31,975 bases of DNA. Origin: an uncultured Micrococcales bacterium (GTDB lineage: Bacteria > Actinomycetota > Actinomycetes > S36-B12 > UBA10799). Where the stretch lies: NCBI GenBank assembly GCA_937952095.1, contig CALFYG010000070.1, forward strand, positions 1 to 31,975, in the 5' to 3' direction. Below, piece after piece: positions 16,709-24,807 of the stretch (positions are counted from its first letter, which is position 1; each line of letters starts with the position of its first letter). Below the pieces are notes generated by a model. It saw nothing but the letters and a program-made list of their open reading frames with translations. It was not told the DNA's origin and searched no databases. The translations under genes and the position numbers were made by a program.

Positions 16709-16913
16709 GCTGCCACTCTCGCGCACGCCGGGCGGACGCGTCGCGCCCGGGGGTGCCCTCACGAAAGTGGCGGCGCCGAGGAGTTCGTGCCACCTTTGCG
16801 CGGACAGGAACAGACATATCGGTACGCAACCGGCGCAGAACACGCACAAAGATGGCGGGTTCCGGAATGGCTGCTCCTACAACGCCACCTTGGTGCGGCG
16901 GACCGGCGTACAG

Positions 16914-16954
16914 CAGCGACCCCCGCCCGGCCGCAGCCGTGACGGGGGTCGCTG
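16914..16954 (-). terminator. 12-bp perfect-stem terminator of hppA
   Basis: CAGCGACCCCCG (16914-16925) and CGGGGGTCGCTG (16943-16954) form a perfect 12-bp GC-rich stem with a 17-base loop, 12 bp after the hppA stop codon. There is no T-run, as in many actinobacterial intrinsic terminators. It insulates hppA from the ATP-grasp operon that starts downstream on the same strand. Confidence 0.8.
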
Positions 16955-16966
16955 AGGGTACTGGTA

Positions 16967-19315
16967 CTACTTCGCCTCGGCGGTGGCGATCTCCTCCGGG
17001 CTGACCGCGATGGGCCGCCGCTTGGTGATCACGACCGCGCCCACGACGATGACAAGCGCCCCGATGGCGATGACCCAGCGCAGGCCGTTGCCCTCGAGGA
17101 ACATGGCCACCACGGCCGGTGCGATCAGCAGCGACACCAGGTTCATGACCTTGATCAGCGGGTTGATCGCCGGACCGGCGGTGTCCTTGAAGGGGTCACC
17201 CACGGTGTCACCGATGACGGTCGCCTCGTGCGCTTCAGAGCCCTTGCCACCGAAGTTGCCGTCCTCGACGAACTTCTTGGCGTTGTCCCAGGCGCCACCG
17301 GAGTTGGCCAGGAACACCGCCATCAGAGCGCCGGTGGCGATCGTGCCTGCAAGGAACGACCCGAGCGCACCGATGCCGAGGCCGAAGCCCACAGCGATCG
17401 GCGTCAGGATGGCCAGCAGACCGGGCGTGCTGAGCTCGCGCAGCGAGTCCCGCGTGCAGATGTCCACGACCTTGCCGTACTCCGGCTTCTCCGTGCCCTC
17501 CATGATCCCCGGGTGCTCCTGGAACTGCCGGCGCACCTCGAAGATGATCGCGCCCGCGGCGCGGGTCACGGCGTTGATGGCCAGACCCGAGAACAGGAAC
17601 ACGACCGACGCCCCGATCAGCAGACCGACCAGGTTGCGCGGGTTGGACACGTCGAGGATGCCGAGGTATTGCGTCGCATCCTGGACACTCAGGCCCTGCA
17701 GGGCGTCGCCCGCCTGCTCGGTCGCCTGCTGGACCGCGTCGCGGAACGAACCGAACAACGCGGTCGCGGCAAGCACCGCCGTCGCGATCGCGATGCCCTT
17801 GGTGATCGCCTTCGTGGTGTTGCCGACGGCGTCAAGGCTGGTGAGGACCTGTGCACCCTCGCCCTCGACATCGCCGGACATCTCCGCGATGCCCTGGGCG
17901 TTGTCGGAGACCGGGCCGAAGGTGTCCATCGCGACGATGACGCCCACCGTGGTCAGCAGACCGGTACCGGCCAGCGCCACCGCGAACAGGCTCAGCGTGA
18001 TCGAACCGGCACCGAGCAGGAACGCCCCGTACACGGCGGCACCGATGAGCAGCGCCGAGTACACCGCCGACTCCAGACCCAGCGAGATACCCGACAGGAT
18101 CACGGTCGCCGGACCGGTCAGCGAGGTCCGGGCCACATCGTCCACCGGCTTGCGGTTGGTCTCGGTGAAGTAGCCGGTCAGTTGCTGGATGGCCGCGGCC
18201 AGGATGATGCCGATGAGGACCGCCGCGATCACGAGGAAGCGGGGGTTGAGCACCTCGAGGGTCGTGACATCGAGCGACAGCCGGTCGCGCACGAGCTCGA
18301 AGTCGCTCAGCTTGACCAAACGGTCCGGCAGCCAGATGAAGGCGGCGATCGCCACAAGTACCGCGGAGATGATCGCGGAGATGAAGAACCCGCGGTTGAT
18401 GGCGGCCATCCCGGAACGGTCGTTGGGCCGCGGGGACACCGCGAAGATACCGATGATGGCGGTCAGCACACCGATGGCGGGGATGACCAGCGGGATCACC
18501 AGACCCAGGCTGCCCAGGGCCGCCTGGCCGAGGATCAGCGCCGCAACCAGAGTCACCGCGTAGGACTCGAACAGGTCCGCGGCCATACCGGCACAGTCGC
18601 CGACGTTGTCACCCACGTTGTCCGCGATGGTGGCGGCGTTGCGGGGGTCGTCCTCGGGGATGCCCTGCTCGACCTTGCCGACGAGGTCCGCGCCGACGTC
18701 AGCAGCCTTGGTGAAGATACCGCCACCGACACGCATGAACATGGCCAGCAGCGCCGCGCCGAAGCCGAAGCCCTCCAATACCTTGGGGGCCTCACCCTTG
18801 TAGACGAGGACCACGATCGCGGCACCGAGCAGCCCCAGGCCGACGGTGAACATGCCGGCGACACCACCGGTGCGGAATGCGATCCGCATCGCCTTGGTCT
18901 CACCCGGCTTGCCCTCGCGAGCGGCGGCGGCCACGCGGACGTTGGCGCGCACGGCGAGCCACATGCCCACGTAGCCGGTCACCGCGGAGAACACAGCCCC
19001 CACCAGGAAGAAGATGGAGCGGCCGATCCGCTCGTTGGTCGTTTCCGCCGGAAGCAGGAACAACACGAAGAAGACGATGACGGCGAAGATGCTCAGCGTG
19101 CGGAACTGCCGACTCAGATAAGCTGCCGCGCCCTCTTGGACGGCCTCGGCGATGCTCTTCATGTTGTCGGTGCCTTCGCTGGCGGCGAGTACCTCGCGGA
19201 CGAGCAGTCCCGCCACCACCAACGCCAGTACCGCGATGAGCGCTACGACGATGACGGTGGTGTAACTGCCGCCCGACAGGGTCACTACGCTCGCTGCGAC
19301 AGTGCCTGCGGACAT
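16967..19315 (-). CDS. hppA: membrane-bound H+-translocating pyrophosphatase (K+-independent type)
   Basis: 782 aa with about 16 membrane segments. It couples hydrolysis of PPi to proton pumping across the cytoplasmic membrane. Active-site acidic motifs are DVGADLVGKVE (206-216) and DNVGDNVGDCAG (232-243), with late DNAKK and DTVGDPFKD segments. The motif GNTTKA (498-503) has Lys502, the residue that marks potassium-independent enzymes; potassium-requiring ones have Ala there. The ATG at 19313-19315 has GAGGAG nine bases upstream. A 153-bp leader separates it from the anti-sigma gene. hppA next to a bldG/anti-sigma pair is the Streptomyces arrangement. Confidence 0.96.
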   Translation of the reverse strand: MSAGTVAASVVTLSGGSYTTVIVVALIAVLALVVAGLLVREVLAASEGTDNMKSIAEAVQEGAAAYLSRQFRTLSIFAVIVFFVLFLLPAETTNERIGRSIFFLVGAVFSAVTGYVGMWLAVRANVRVAAAAREGKPGETKAMRIAFRTGGVAGMFTVGLGLLGAAIVVLVYKGEAPKVLEGFGFGAALLAMFMRVGGGIFTKAADVGADLVGKVEQGIPEDDPRNAATIADNVGDNVGDCAGMAADLFESYAVTLVAALILGQAALGSLGLVIPLVIPAIGVLTAIIGIFAVSPRPNDRSGMAAINRGFFISAIISAVLVAIAAFIWLPDRLVKLSDFELVRDRLSLDVTTLEVLNPRFLVIAAVLIGIILAAAIQQLTGYFTETNRKPVDDVARTSLTGPATVILSGISLGLESAVYSALLIGAAVYGAFLLGAGSITLSLFAVALAGTGLLTTVGVIVAMDTFGPVSDNAQGIAEMSGDVEGEGAQVLTSLDAVGNTTKAITKGIAIATAVLAATALFGSFRDAVQQATEQAGDALQGLSVQDATQYLGILDVSNPRNLVGLLIGASVVFLFSGLAINAVTRAAGAIIFEVRRQFQEHPGIMEGTEKPEYGKVVDICTRDSLRELSTPGLLAILTPIAVGFGLGIGALGSFLAGTIATGALMAVFLANSGGAWDNAKKFVEDGNFGGKGSEAHEATVIGDTVGDPFKDTAGPAINPLIKVMNLVSLLIAPAVVAMFLEGNGLRWVIAIGALVIVVGAVVITKRRPIAVSPEEIATAEAK

Positions 19316-19468
19316 AGATGTAACTCCTCGGGTTTCCCTGACGGCGCATCCGCCCGGTCCCCCTGACCGACGCGCCTCGTTGGTGCCGGACCCTCCCAGG
19401 ACCGACCGATGGCGCGAGTCTACCTATGGGTAACTTACGTTCTTCTTACAGGTCGGGGCGTGCGCCGT

Positions 19469-19858
19469 TCACCGATCCTGCGTGGCCTCGTCGCCGCTCC
19501 ACTCCATACGGATCACCTGACCCGCACCTGCCTGGTCAACGAGGTGCACCGATGGCACCAGTCCGGTGATCAGATCGAGGGCCAGGGTCGAGTCGTCGGC
19601 GCCGATACCTGCGGCGGTGTCGGCCACTTCGATCGCGAATCCCGCATCCTCGTCGATCAGCCGAACATGCACCGGTGACAGCGTTCCAGCACGCTGCTGG
19701 CGGACCACCGCCCGTCCGACCGCCTCCCCCACGGCCAGGCGCACATCGTCGATCCATGACTCTGGGAGCCCGGTGCGTCGGGCGGCCGCCGTGGCCACCA
19801 GACGGGCCACCCTGACCTGCTCGGTGTCCGGCGGGATCGCCAAGGTGCACACGGCCAT
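19469..19858 (-). CDS. HATPase anti-sigma factor-like protein, partner of the BldG-like protein
   Basis: 129 aa, small GHKL/RsbW-like ATPase domain. The N-box region WIDDVRLAVGEAVGRAVVR (35-53) keeps Glu45 but has Arg49 where the magnesium-binding Asn of RsbW/SpoIIAB would lie. The later VADTAAGIGAD (78-88) is a weak G1 box. Such degenerate N-boxes are, as I recall, common in the actinobacterial proteins paired with BldG. It may bind the partner or a sigma factor with altered kinase activity. Its ATG overlaps the STAS-gene TGA by one base (TGATG), so the two are translationally coupled. In Streptomyces the gene downstream of bldG has the same character. Confidence 0.78.
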   Translation of the reverse strand: MAVCTLAIPPDTEQVRVARLVATAAARRTGLPESWIDDVRLAVGEAVGRAVVRQQRAGTLSPVHVRLIDEDAGFAIEVADTAAGIGADDSTLALDLITGLVPSVHLVDQAGAGQVIRMEWSGDEATQDR

Positions 19859-20190
19859 CAGGCCAAGGCTTCCTCGAGGCTGCCGAACAGCCCGACCTGC
19901 TGGTCGACCCCGGTCAGAGTGAAGACTTTGGTGATCTTGTCGGCTCCGGTGACCACGCGGACTTCGCCGCCCCGCTCGCGCATCGCGGCCACCGTGGCGA
20001 CGATGACCGACAGTCCGGTGGAGTCCATGAAGTCGACCTTCGTCAGGTCGATCACGATCAGAGGCGGGTTGTGCTCGAGTGCGGCGTCGACCTCGGCCTG
20101 CAGAGTCGGCGCGGTGTGCAGGTCAAGTTCGCCCTCGGCCCGCACGATCCTGGCGTCACCGGACTGCTCACTGCTGACCCGAACGTGCAT
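19858..20190 (-). CDS. bldG: STAS-domain anti-anti-sigma factor, BldG-like
   Basis: 110 aa SpoIIAA-type STAS domain. VIDLTKVDFMDSTGLSVI holds the phosphorylatable Ser57 in DSTGL, the same residue number as in Streptomyces BldG. RIVRAEGELDLHTAP is the usual first strand pair. Unphosphorylated protein sequesters an anti-sigma factor; phosphorylation releases it. The ATG at 20188-20190 has AGGAGAC upstream; longer in-frame starts lack a site and conservation. The position, with an anti-sigma gene then hppA downstream, matches the Streptomyces bldG locus, which is the basis for the symbol. It lies 70 bp after the last pilus gene, so it may be cotranscribed with it. Confidence 0.82.
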   Translation of the reverse strand: MHVRVSSEQSGDARIVRAEGELDLHTAPTLQAEVDAALEHNPPLIVIDLTKVDFMDSTGLSVIVATVAAMRERGGEVRVVTGADKITKVFTLTGVDQQVGLFGSLEEALA

Positions 20191-20260
20191 CTCGTCTCCT
20201 GTCTCCACTACGGCGCCACTCTGCCAGACAACGGAGGGGAAGACCCACCGGCAGCCGACC

Positions 20261-20590
20261 TCACGGTGGTCCGGCCCGGGATAGCGCATTCAGATGGAGC
20301 GTCCTGCCGGCGATGTCGACGTCGAGCCCCACACCCACCTGAACGTCCTGCCCCTCGAGTTCGCAGGAGATCAGCACGGTCCGGTTGGCGTGCGCCACAT
20401 CGCGCGCCGCAGCGCAGTCAGATGACTGTGCTGCGGCGATGGCGGCCAGATCGGCAGCGCTCGAGACCTGGACCCGGGCCACTGCGACGCGGCTGATCCC
20501 GAGGCCGGCTGCGGCCAGCACCGCCACCATCAGAAGCACAGCGAGCAGGAGCACAGTGGCCGATCCCCGCTGTGACCCTTCACGCTTCAC
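20261..20590 (-). CDS. TadE-like / Rv3654c-family minor pilus protein
   Basis: 109 aa from GTG 20588-20590. A short basic N-terminus (VKREGSQRGSATV) leads into one hydrophobic helix (about 13-36), then VSSAADLAAIAAAQ and a small C-terminal domain with Cys residues (SSDCAAARDVA; LISCELEG). This layout matches the Rv3654c family at the end of mycobacterial Tad loci. The GSATV segment resembles the G-x-x-x-E prepilin site, although the Glu is missing. It overlaps the upstream TadE gene by 11 nt. Last gene of the pilus operon. Confidence 0.72.
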   Translation of the reverse strand: MKREGSQRGSATVLLLAVLLMVAVLAAAGLGISRVAVARVQVSSAADLAAIAAAQSSDCAAARDVAHANRTVLISCELEGQDVQVGVGLDVDIAGRTLHLNALSRAGPP

Positions 20591-20963
20591 GAGGAACCCG
20601 CACCTGCGATGAGATGGTCCAGCGCGGCAGCAGCCCGGCCCCACCCACGACCCGACTGACGATCACCCGCACGTGCGACGGTTCGACCACGAACTCGACT
20701 GTGGCGTCCGGGAGATCGGCGGCCACCTCGGCGCGGACAGTCGCCTGCGACTCCCCACGCGCTGCGAGGCGGGCGGCCGTACGAGCCATCTCCGCCGTCT
20801 TCACCTGCGTCGTCCCGGCGGCCACGATCAGCGTCAGTGCCAGCAGCAACGGGACCACTGCGAGCAGCCCGACAGCGAACTCGGCGGTGAACATGCCTGC
20901 GGTCGCGCGAATGCGGTGATGCGGCACCGCCGCACCACCGCCGCGCAGAGAAGTCGTCCTCAC
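20580..20963 (-). CDS. TadE-family pseudopilin
   Basis: 127 aa from GTG 20961-20963. ATAGMFTAEFAVGLLAVVPLLL contains the G-(M/x)-x-x-x-E-F prepilin peptidase site and the hydrophobic N-terminal helix of TadE-like pseudopilins. A globular part follows (AAGTTQVKTAEMARTAARLAARGE and beyond). The start overlaps the stop of the DUF4244 pilin gene as GTGA. TadE-type proteins assist assembly of Flp pili. Equivalent to Rv3655c by position. Confidence 0.8.
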   Translation of the reverse strand: MRTTSLRGGGAAVPHHRIRATAGMFTAEFAVGLLAVVPLLLALTLIVAAGTTQVKTAEMARTAARLAARGESQATVRAEVAADLPDATVEFVVEPSHVRVIVSRVVGGAGLLPRWTISSQVRVPREA

Positions 20964-21136
20964 AGGACGAACGAGAACGCCTTCTCGATCACTTGCCAGA
21001 GGACCTGCTGGACGTCCGGCGAGCTGAGCAACTTCACCAGGATGCCGCCGAAGCCGCACGCGGCGACGGTCCCGACGGCGTACTCCGCGGTGGACATTCC
21101 GTCCTCGGCGGCGAGGCGCTGCACGACAGCCTCCAT
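20960..21136 (-). CDS. DUF4244 Flp-type pilin, 58 aa
   Basis: This very small gene encodes MEAVVQRLAAEDGMSTAEYA followed by VGTVAACGFGGILVKLL and a short tail ending AFSFVL. The DGMSTAEYAVGTVAACGF core is diagnostic of the DUF4244 family, the actinobacterial Flp pilin-like protein (Rv3656c position). The Gly-Met-(x)3-Glu-Tyr segment is the expected prepilin peptidase site, with cleavage after Gly13. It has the best ribosome-binding site in the window, AAGGAGGT (21142-21149) five bases before the ATG, as expected for an abundant structural subunit. The stop overlaps the TadE start (GTGA). Confidence 0.88.
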   Translation of the reverse strand: MEAVVQRLAAEDGMSTAEYAVGTVAACGFGGILVKLLSSPDVQQVLWQVIEKAFSFVL

Positions 21137-21261
21137 TGACTACCTCCTTCATAGGTTGCTCATCCCCGAGCGGGGTGGCTCCTCCACACTCACGCCGCTG
21201 CGCACTGTGAGGAACCCGCCGAGCAGCATCTGGGGACGGCCGCAGTGCCCCGTCCACAGGC
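21137..21261 (-). other. spacer between tadC and the pilin gene with two small hairpins
   Basis: This 125-bp gap is the only real break in the otherwise overlapping tad operon. GGACGG/CCGTCC (21235-21256) and CCCCG/CGGGG (21164-21175) can form hairpins. Together with the strong ribosome site before the pilin gene, this could let the pilin segment be transcribed or processed separately from tadABC. No convincing promoter was found. Confidence 0.35.
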
Positions 21262-21939
21262 TCAGAACAGGCCGACCACGAGCGAGCCGACGATGGGCAC
21301 GACCGCCAGGACGATGAAGGCGGGCAGGAAGCAACCGGCCAGCGGCAGCACGGCCTTCACGCCCACCGCCCGTGCACGGTTCTCCAGGTCAGCCCCCCGC
21401 ACCTGACGCATCTGCTCGGCGCAGGCCGTCAGGGCCCCCGCGAGCGAGGCACCGGACTCCACGGAACGCAGCATGACCGCACCCACGGGAGCCAGCAGCG
21501 GATCGTCGAGCAACTCCGCGAAGGTCTGCTCGTACGTGGCTCCGAGTTGGTGCCTGGCCACGGTTCGGGCCAACAGATCCCCGACCGGCCCTGTGAAGCA
21601 GCGCCCGACGACACTCATCGCGGACCACAACGGCGCCCCGGCCGCCACACAGGCAGCGAGACAGTCCACTGCTTCGGGTGCCAGCCGAAGCACCTGATCC
21701 GTGTCCTTCGGCACGTGATCACCAATACGCTCCAGGATCCCTCGGGAGGCGAGTCCGGCGGCGACACCGCAGAGAACCCCCCAGACCCCGCCGATCACCA
21801 CGAACACCCCCAGACCCGCCAGCAGCGCAGCGGCGTCCTGAGGTTTCACCAGGGGTCTGCCGCGACCGGTGAGGCGCAGGCGCCACCGGCTCGGCGTGAG
21901 GAGCAGCCAGACACCGAGGCACAGCAACACGACATTCAC
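21262..21939 (-). CDS. tadC: TadC-like type II/IV secretion F-domain membrane protein
   Basis: About 225 aa from GTG 21937-21939. Hydrophobic segments lie near the N-terminus (VVLLCLGVWLLL), at about 35-60 and at the C-terminus (PLAGCFLPAFIVLAVVPIVG). Between them is the T2SF domain (LAACVAAGAPLWSAMSVV; SVESGASLAGALTACAEQ). It is an inner-membrane platform protein of the pilus machine, working with TadB and the TadA ATPase. The start overlaps the tadB stop (GTGA). A longer in-frame start would lie inside tadB and was rejected. Confidence 0.85.
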   Translation of the reverse strand: MNVVLLCLGVWLLLTPSRWRLRLTGRGRPLVKPQDAAALLAGLGVFVVIGGVWGVLCGVAAGLASRGILERIGDHVPKDTDQVLRLAPEAVDCLAACVAAGAPLWSAMSVVGRCFTGPVGDLLARTVARHQLGATYEQTFAELLDDPLLAPVGAVMLRSVESGASLAGALTACAEQMRQVRGADLENRARAVGVKAVLPLAGCFLPAFIVLAVVPIVGSLVVGLF

Positions 21940-22589
21940 AGCCGGCCTTCGATCCCGGACACCAACCGCCGCATCCAGAAGACGCCGGCAACTTCGAGAA
22001 CAGCTGCCACGACGAGGCAGACCCACCCCCACGGGGTGCCCGTGAGGAAGCCGATGGGGTCTGCGCCCATCAGCAGCCCCATCCCCAATCCCACCAGCGG
22101 CAGGAGTGCCAGAACCCGCACCGTCGCTCGTGGACCGGCCAACTGGGCCGAGACCTCGCGGCGCACCTGTTCGGCCTGCCGTGCCCCCGCAATCAGGCGG
22201 TCGAGTGCGCCAGCCAGCGCCGCTCCGGAGTCCTCACTGACCTCCCACAACGCGGCCAGCGAGAGCACCACCGGTTGCGTCTGCCCTGCACGCAACGCGG
22301 CTGGTACGTCGCCCCCGAGCCGACTGGTCGCCAACGCCCGCACGATCGCGGGGTGGGAGCAGCCATCAGCGGCGCTCTCGAATGCCCCGCGCAGACCACG
22401 ACCGGATCGCAGTTCGTCCCGGAAGCCACCGAGTAGATCGATCAGCATCGACTGCGGGGCACGGGAACCGCGCCATCGAGTGACCGCCGCGGCAGGGCCG
22501 CGGAACCGACGTTCCCGTCGCACCCGCACCGATGCGGAGGAGGGCAGCACGAGGAACAAACCGAGAACCACGAGAAGCCCACTGGTCAT
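21936..22589 (-). CDS. tadB: TadB-like pilus assembly platform protein
   Basis: 217 aa. Membrane helix at 4-17, T2SF domain (LLGGFRDELRSGRGLRGAFE; LWEVSEDSGAALAGALDRLI), then paired C-terminal membrane helices (VLALLPLVGLGMGLLMG; WVCLVVAAVLEVAGVFW). Shorter than many TadB proteins, as is usual in actinobacteria. Its ATG overlaps the tadA stop as ATGA (22586-22589). Equivalent to Rv3658c by position. Confidence 0.87.
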   Translation of the reverse strand: MTSGLLVVLGLFLVLPSSASVRVRRERRFRGPAAAVTRWRGSRAPQSMLIDLLGGFRDELRSGRGLRGAFESAADGCSHPAIVRALATSRLGGDVPAALRAGQTQPVVLSLAALWEVSEDSGAALAGALDRLIAGARQAEQVRREVSAQLAGPRATVRVLALLPLVGLGMGLLMGADPIGFLTGTPWGWVCLVVAAVLEVAGVFWMRRLVSGIEGRL

Positions 22590-23713
22590 GCCACGCCGTC
22601 CGCCGCCGGGCCCCGAAGCGTGCGCCCATCCCGGAACACCACCGCGGGCACCGCCGAGACCAGTCCGTCGGGACCGGCGCGCAGCACCGCGATGCCGGCC
22701 ACCCGCCGCGCCGGGTCACGCACGAGGTGGACCACTGCCCGCAGGCCGGCGGCGACTTGGGCGTGCAGGCCTGCACGGGTCATCCCCGCCGGCAGCGCCA
22801 ACGACTCCAACCGTGCGGGGACATCGGCGGCGCTGTTCGCGTGAACCGTCCCACAGCCACCTTCGTGGCCGGTGTTCAGGGCGCTCAGCAGGTCGACCAC
22901 CTCACCCCCACGCACCTCGCCGACCACCACCCGATCGGGTCGCATCCGCAGCGCCTGCCGTACGAGATCCCGCACGGTGACCGCCCCCGACCCTTCGGTG
23001 TTCGCGGGTCGCGCCTCCAGCCGCACGACATGCGGGTGGGCGGGTTGCAGTTCCGCCGAGTCCTCCACCACCACCAGCCGTTCACCCGGGTCGACGGCGG
23101 ACAGCAGGGTGTTCAGCAGCGTGGTCTTGCCCGAACCCGTCCCCCCGGTGACCAGGAACGCCTCGCGACGCGCCACGAGCCCGGCGAGGATGTCCACTCC
23201 CGCCGACGGCACCATGCCGACCTCGGCCAGATCATCGAGTGTGAAGACCCGGCGCCGAGGCACCCGCAGGCTGATGCAGGTGCCTTGACCGCTGATCGGG
23301 GGCAGCACAGCGTGCAATCGCACCCCACTGGGAAGCCGGGCGTCCACATACGGGACGCTGTCGTCGAGACGACGGCCCACACTGCCCGCCAAACGCTGCG
23401 CAAGGCGCCGCACGGACCCTTCGTCGGGGAACCGGACCTCACTGCGCGTGAGGCCCTCGCCGGCATCCACCCATACTTCGTGCGGGCCATTGACAAGGAC
23501 GTCGGTCACCCCTTCGGAACCCACCACAGCCTCCAGCACCCCCAAGCCTGCGAGCTCGGTCCGCAACGCGCGAACGACCTCGACGATGGACGACTCGGCG
23601 AGCACGAGACCCTCTGCGCGCAGTGCGTCGGTGACCGATGCCGGTGTGGCCGACCATCCCTCCAGCGCCAGACGCCGTCGCACCCGCTCGACGAGAGCAT
23701 CCGGCGCGGTCAC
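22586..23713 (-). CDS. tadA: TadA/CpaF-type secretion ATPase
   Basis: 375 aa from GTG 23711-23713, powering Flp pilus assembly in the cytoplasm. The N-terminal domain contains GVTDVLVNGPHEVWVD (68-83). Walker A is GGTGSGKTT (190-198). The Asp box is ERLVVVEDSAEL, Walker B is PDRVVVGEVRGGE and the His box is GHEGGCGTVHANSA. All are typical of hexameric VirB11/CpaF ATPases. The start overlaps the ssd stop as GTGA. Longer in-frame starts upstream run into ssd. Confidence 0.93.
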   Translation of the reverse strand: MTAPDALVERVRRRLALEGWSATPASVTDALRAEGLVLAESSIVEVVRALRTELAGLGVLEAVVGSEGVTDVLVNGPHEVWVDAGEGLTRSEVRFPDEGSVRRLAQRLAGSVGRRLDDSVPYVDARLPSGVRLHAVLPPISGQGTCISLRVPRRRVFTLDDLAEVGMVPSAGVDILAGLVARREAFLVTGGTGSGKTTLLNTLLSAVDPGERLVVVEDSAELQPAHPHVVRLEARPANTEGSGAVTVRDLVRQALRMRPDRVVVGEVRGGEVVDLLSALNTGHEGGCGTVHANSAADVPARLESLALPAGMTRAGLHAQVAAGLRAVVHLVRDPARRVAGIAVLRAGPDGLVSAVPAVVFRDGRTLRGPAADGVA

Positions 23714-24795
23714 GCGAGGACCTCGGCGAGTAGACCGTCGCCCGCACGGCCCAGGGGTGAGCGGCGACGCGAACCTGGCGCCTCCCCGCGCTCGAGTCGT
23801 GCGTCGAGGCCCCTGTCCGCAGCGACCGCCGCGATTACCGGCACACCCACCGCCTGGGCGACATCCGCACCGGTCAAGCCACCCGGGTTGGGGCCACGCA
23901 CGACGATCTCGAACGCATCCGCTGACAGCCGTGCTGCGCACCGGCGGGCCGCCCGCACGCTGCGCACATCGGCAGGAACCACCATCAGGACGCGGTCACA
24001 GCGGGCGAGTGCCTCCAGTTGGGCAGTCGTGTGGGCGAGGCCAAGGTCGATGATCGTGACCGGGGAACAACGCCGGGAGGTGTCCACCACCGCGGCTGCC
24101 ACCCCCGGCTCAAGGTCCGCCGCCCCGTCGTCGGGCCATCCGAGCACGGCGATGCCCGCCACCCTGGGGACCGCCGACTCCAGTGAACGCGCCGGGATGC
24201 GGCCGGCACCGGATCGCACTTGGTCCCAGGTCAGCCCTGCCAGCTCGTCCGCCCCTAGCAGCACGCCGAGCCCGCAGCCGAGGGGATCGAGATCCAGAAG
24301 ATACGGGGTGATTCTGCGGCGGGTGGCGGCCACGGCCAATGAACATGCGAACACCGAGGCGCCCGCGCCACCCCTGCACCCGACAACCCCGACGACCGTT
24401 CCGGCGCTGGTGTGTTCGTCCACACCCCCGGCCACGAGATCGGCCAGCCAGCCCGGCTCGCCCGGGGGCTCGACAACACGTTCGGCGGCGAGGTCGAAGG
24501 CATGCCGCCAATCGCCGGCAGCCATCAGCCCGAAGACGACCGTTGCGGGCCGCCGGGGCAGGGCCGCACCTGCGGCCTCCGCGAGCAGATCGGTACACAC
24601 GATCACGACCGGCGCCCGTTTCCACACCAGCGCCGCGGGCTGTGCATGCGACTGCACATCCACAGTCACTTCCGCCGCAGAGGCCACGGCGAGGATGTGA
24701 TCCACGAGATCGGGGTCCCTGCCCAGCAGCAGAATGTCGGCCACACCGTCCACACTCGCGGGCGGACGGCCCGAGCCCAAGGGGCTCAGAGTCAT
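23710..24795 (-). CDS. ssd: Ssd/CpaE-like (TadZ) MinD-family protein with degenerate P-loop
   Basis: 361 aa, first gene of the tad operon. Residues about 18-115 look like a receiver-type domain (ILLLGRDPDLVDHIL). A MinD/ParA-like domain follows, with GCRGGAGAS (139-147) in place of the deviant Walker A KGGxGKT; both lysines are replaced (Arg141, Ala146). LLDLDPLGCGLGVLLG is the switch region. This lysine-poor loop is, as I recall, also seen in mycobacterial Ssd (Rv3660c position). TadZ proteins place the pilus machine; Ssd has been linked to septum-site regulation. The ATG at 24793-24795 lacks a clear ribosome site and follows the 6C RNA closely; GTG codons 15 and 18 are alternative starts. 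Confidence 0.82.
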   Translation of the reverse strand: MTLSPLGSGRPPASVDGVADILLLGRDPDLVDHILAVASAAEVTVDVQSHAQPAALVWKRAPVVIVCTDLLAEAAGAALPRRPATVVFGLMAAGDWRHAFDLAAERVVEPPGEPGWLADLVAGGVDEHTSAGTVVGVVGCRGGAGASVFACSLAVAATRRRITPYLLDLDPLGCGLGVLLGADELAGLTWDQVRSGAGRIPARSLESAVPRVAGIAVLGWPDDGAADLEPGVAAAVVDTSRRCSPVTIIDLGLAHTTAQLEALARCDRVLMVVPADVRSVRAARRCAARLSADAFEIVVRGPNPGGLTGADVAQAVGVPVIAAVAADRGLDARLERGEAPGSRRRSPLGRAGDGLLAEVLA

Positions 24796-24807
24796 CTGTG
24801 GATGGAA

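Noticed and set aside
16764..16795. Imperfect inverted repeat AAAGTGGC/GCCACCTTT upstream of the ATP-grasp gene
   Set aside because: Short with a one-base bulge and no promoter elements at useful spacing; kept only as a note.
15866..16849. Longer ATP-grasp start at TTG 16849 giving a Cys-rich N-terminus
   Set aside because: Extra 47 residues are unlike the family, whose N-terminus fits the GTG at 16708.
21149..21334. Short minus-strand ORF ending MSNL between tadC and the pilin gene
   Set aside because: No ribosome site, no domain, overlaps tadC, and its composition looks like non-coding GC-rich DNA.
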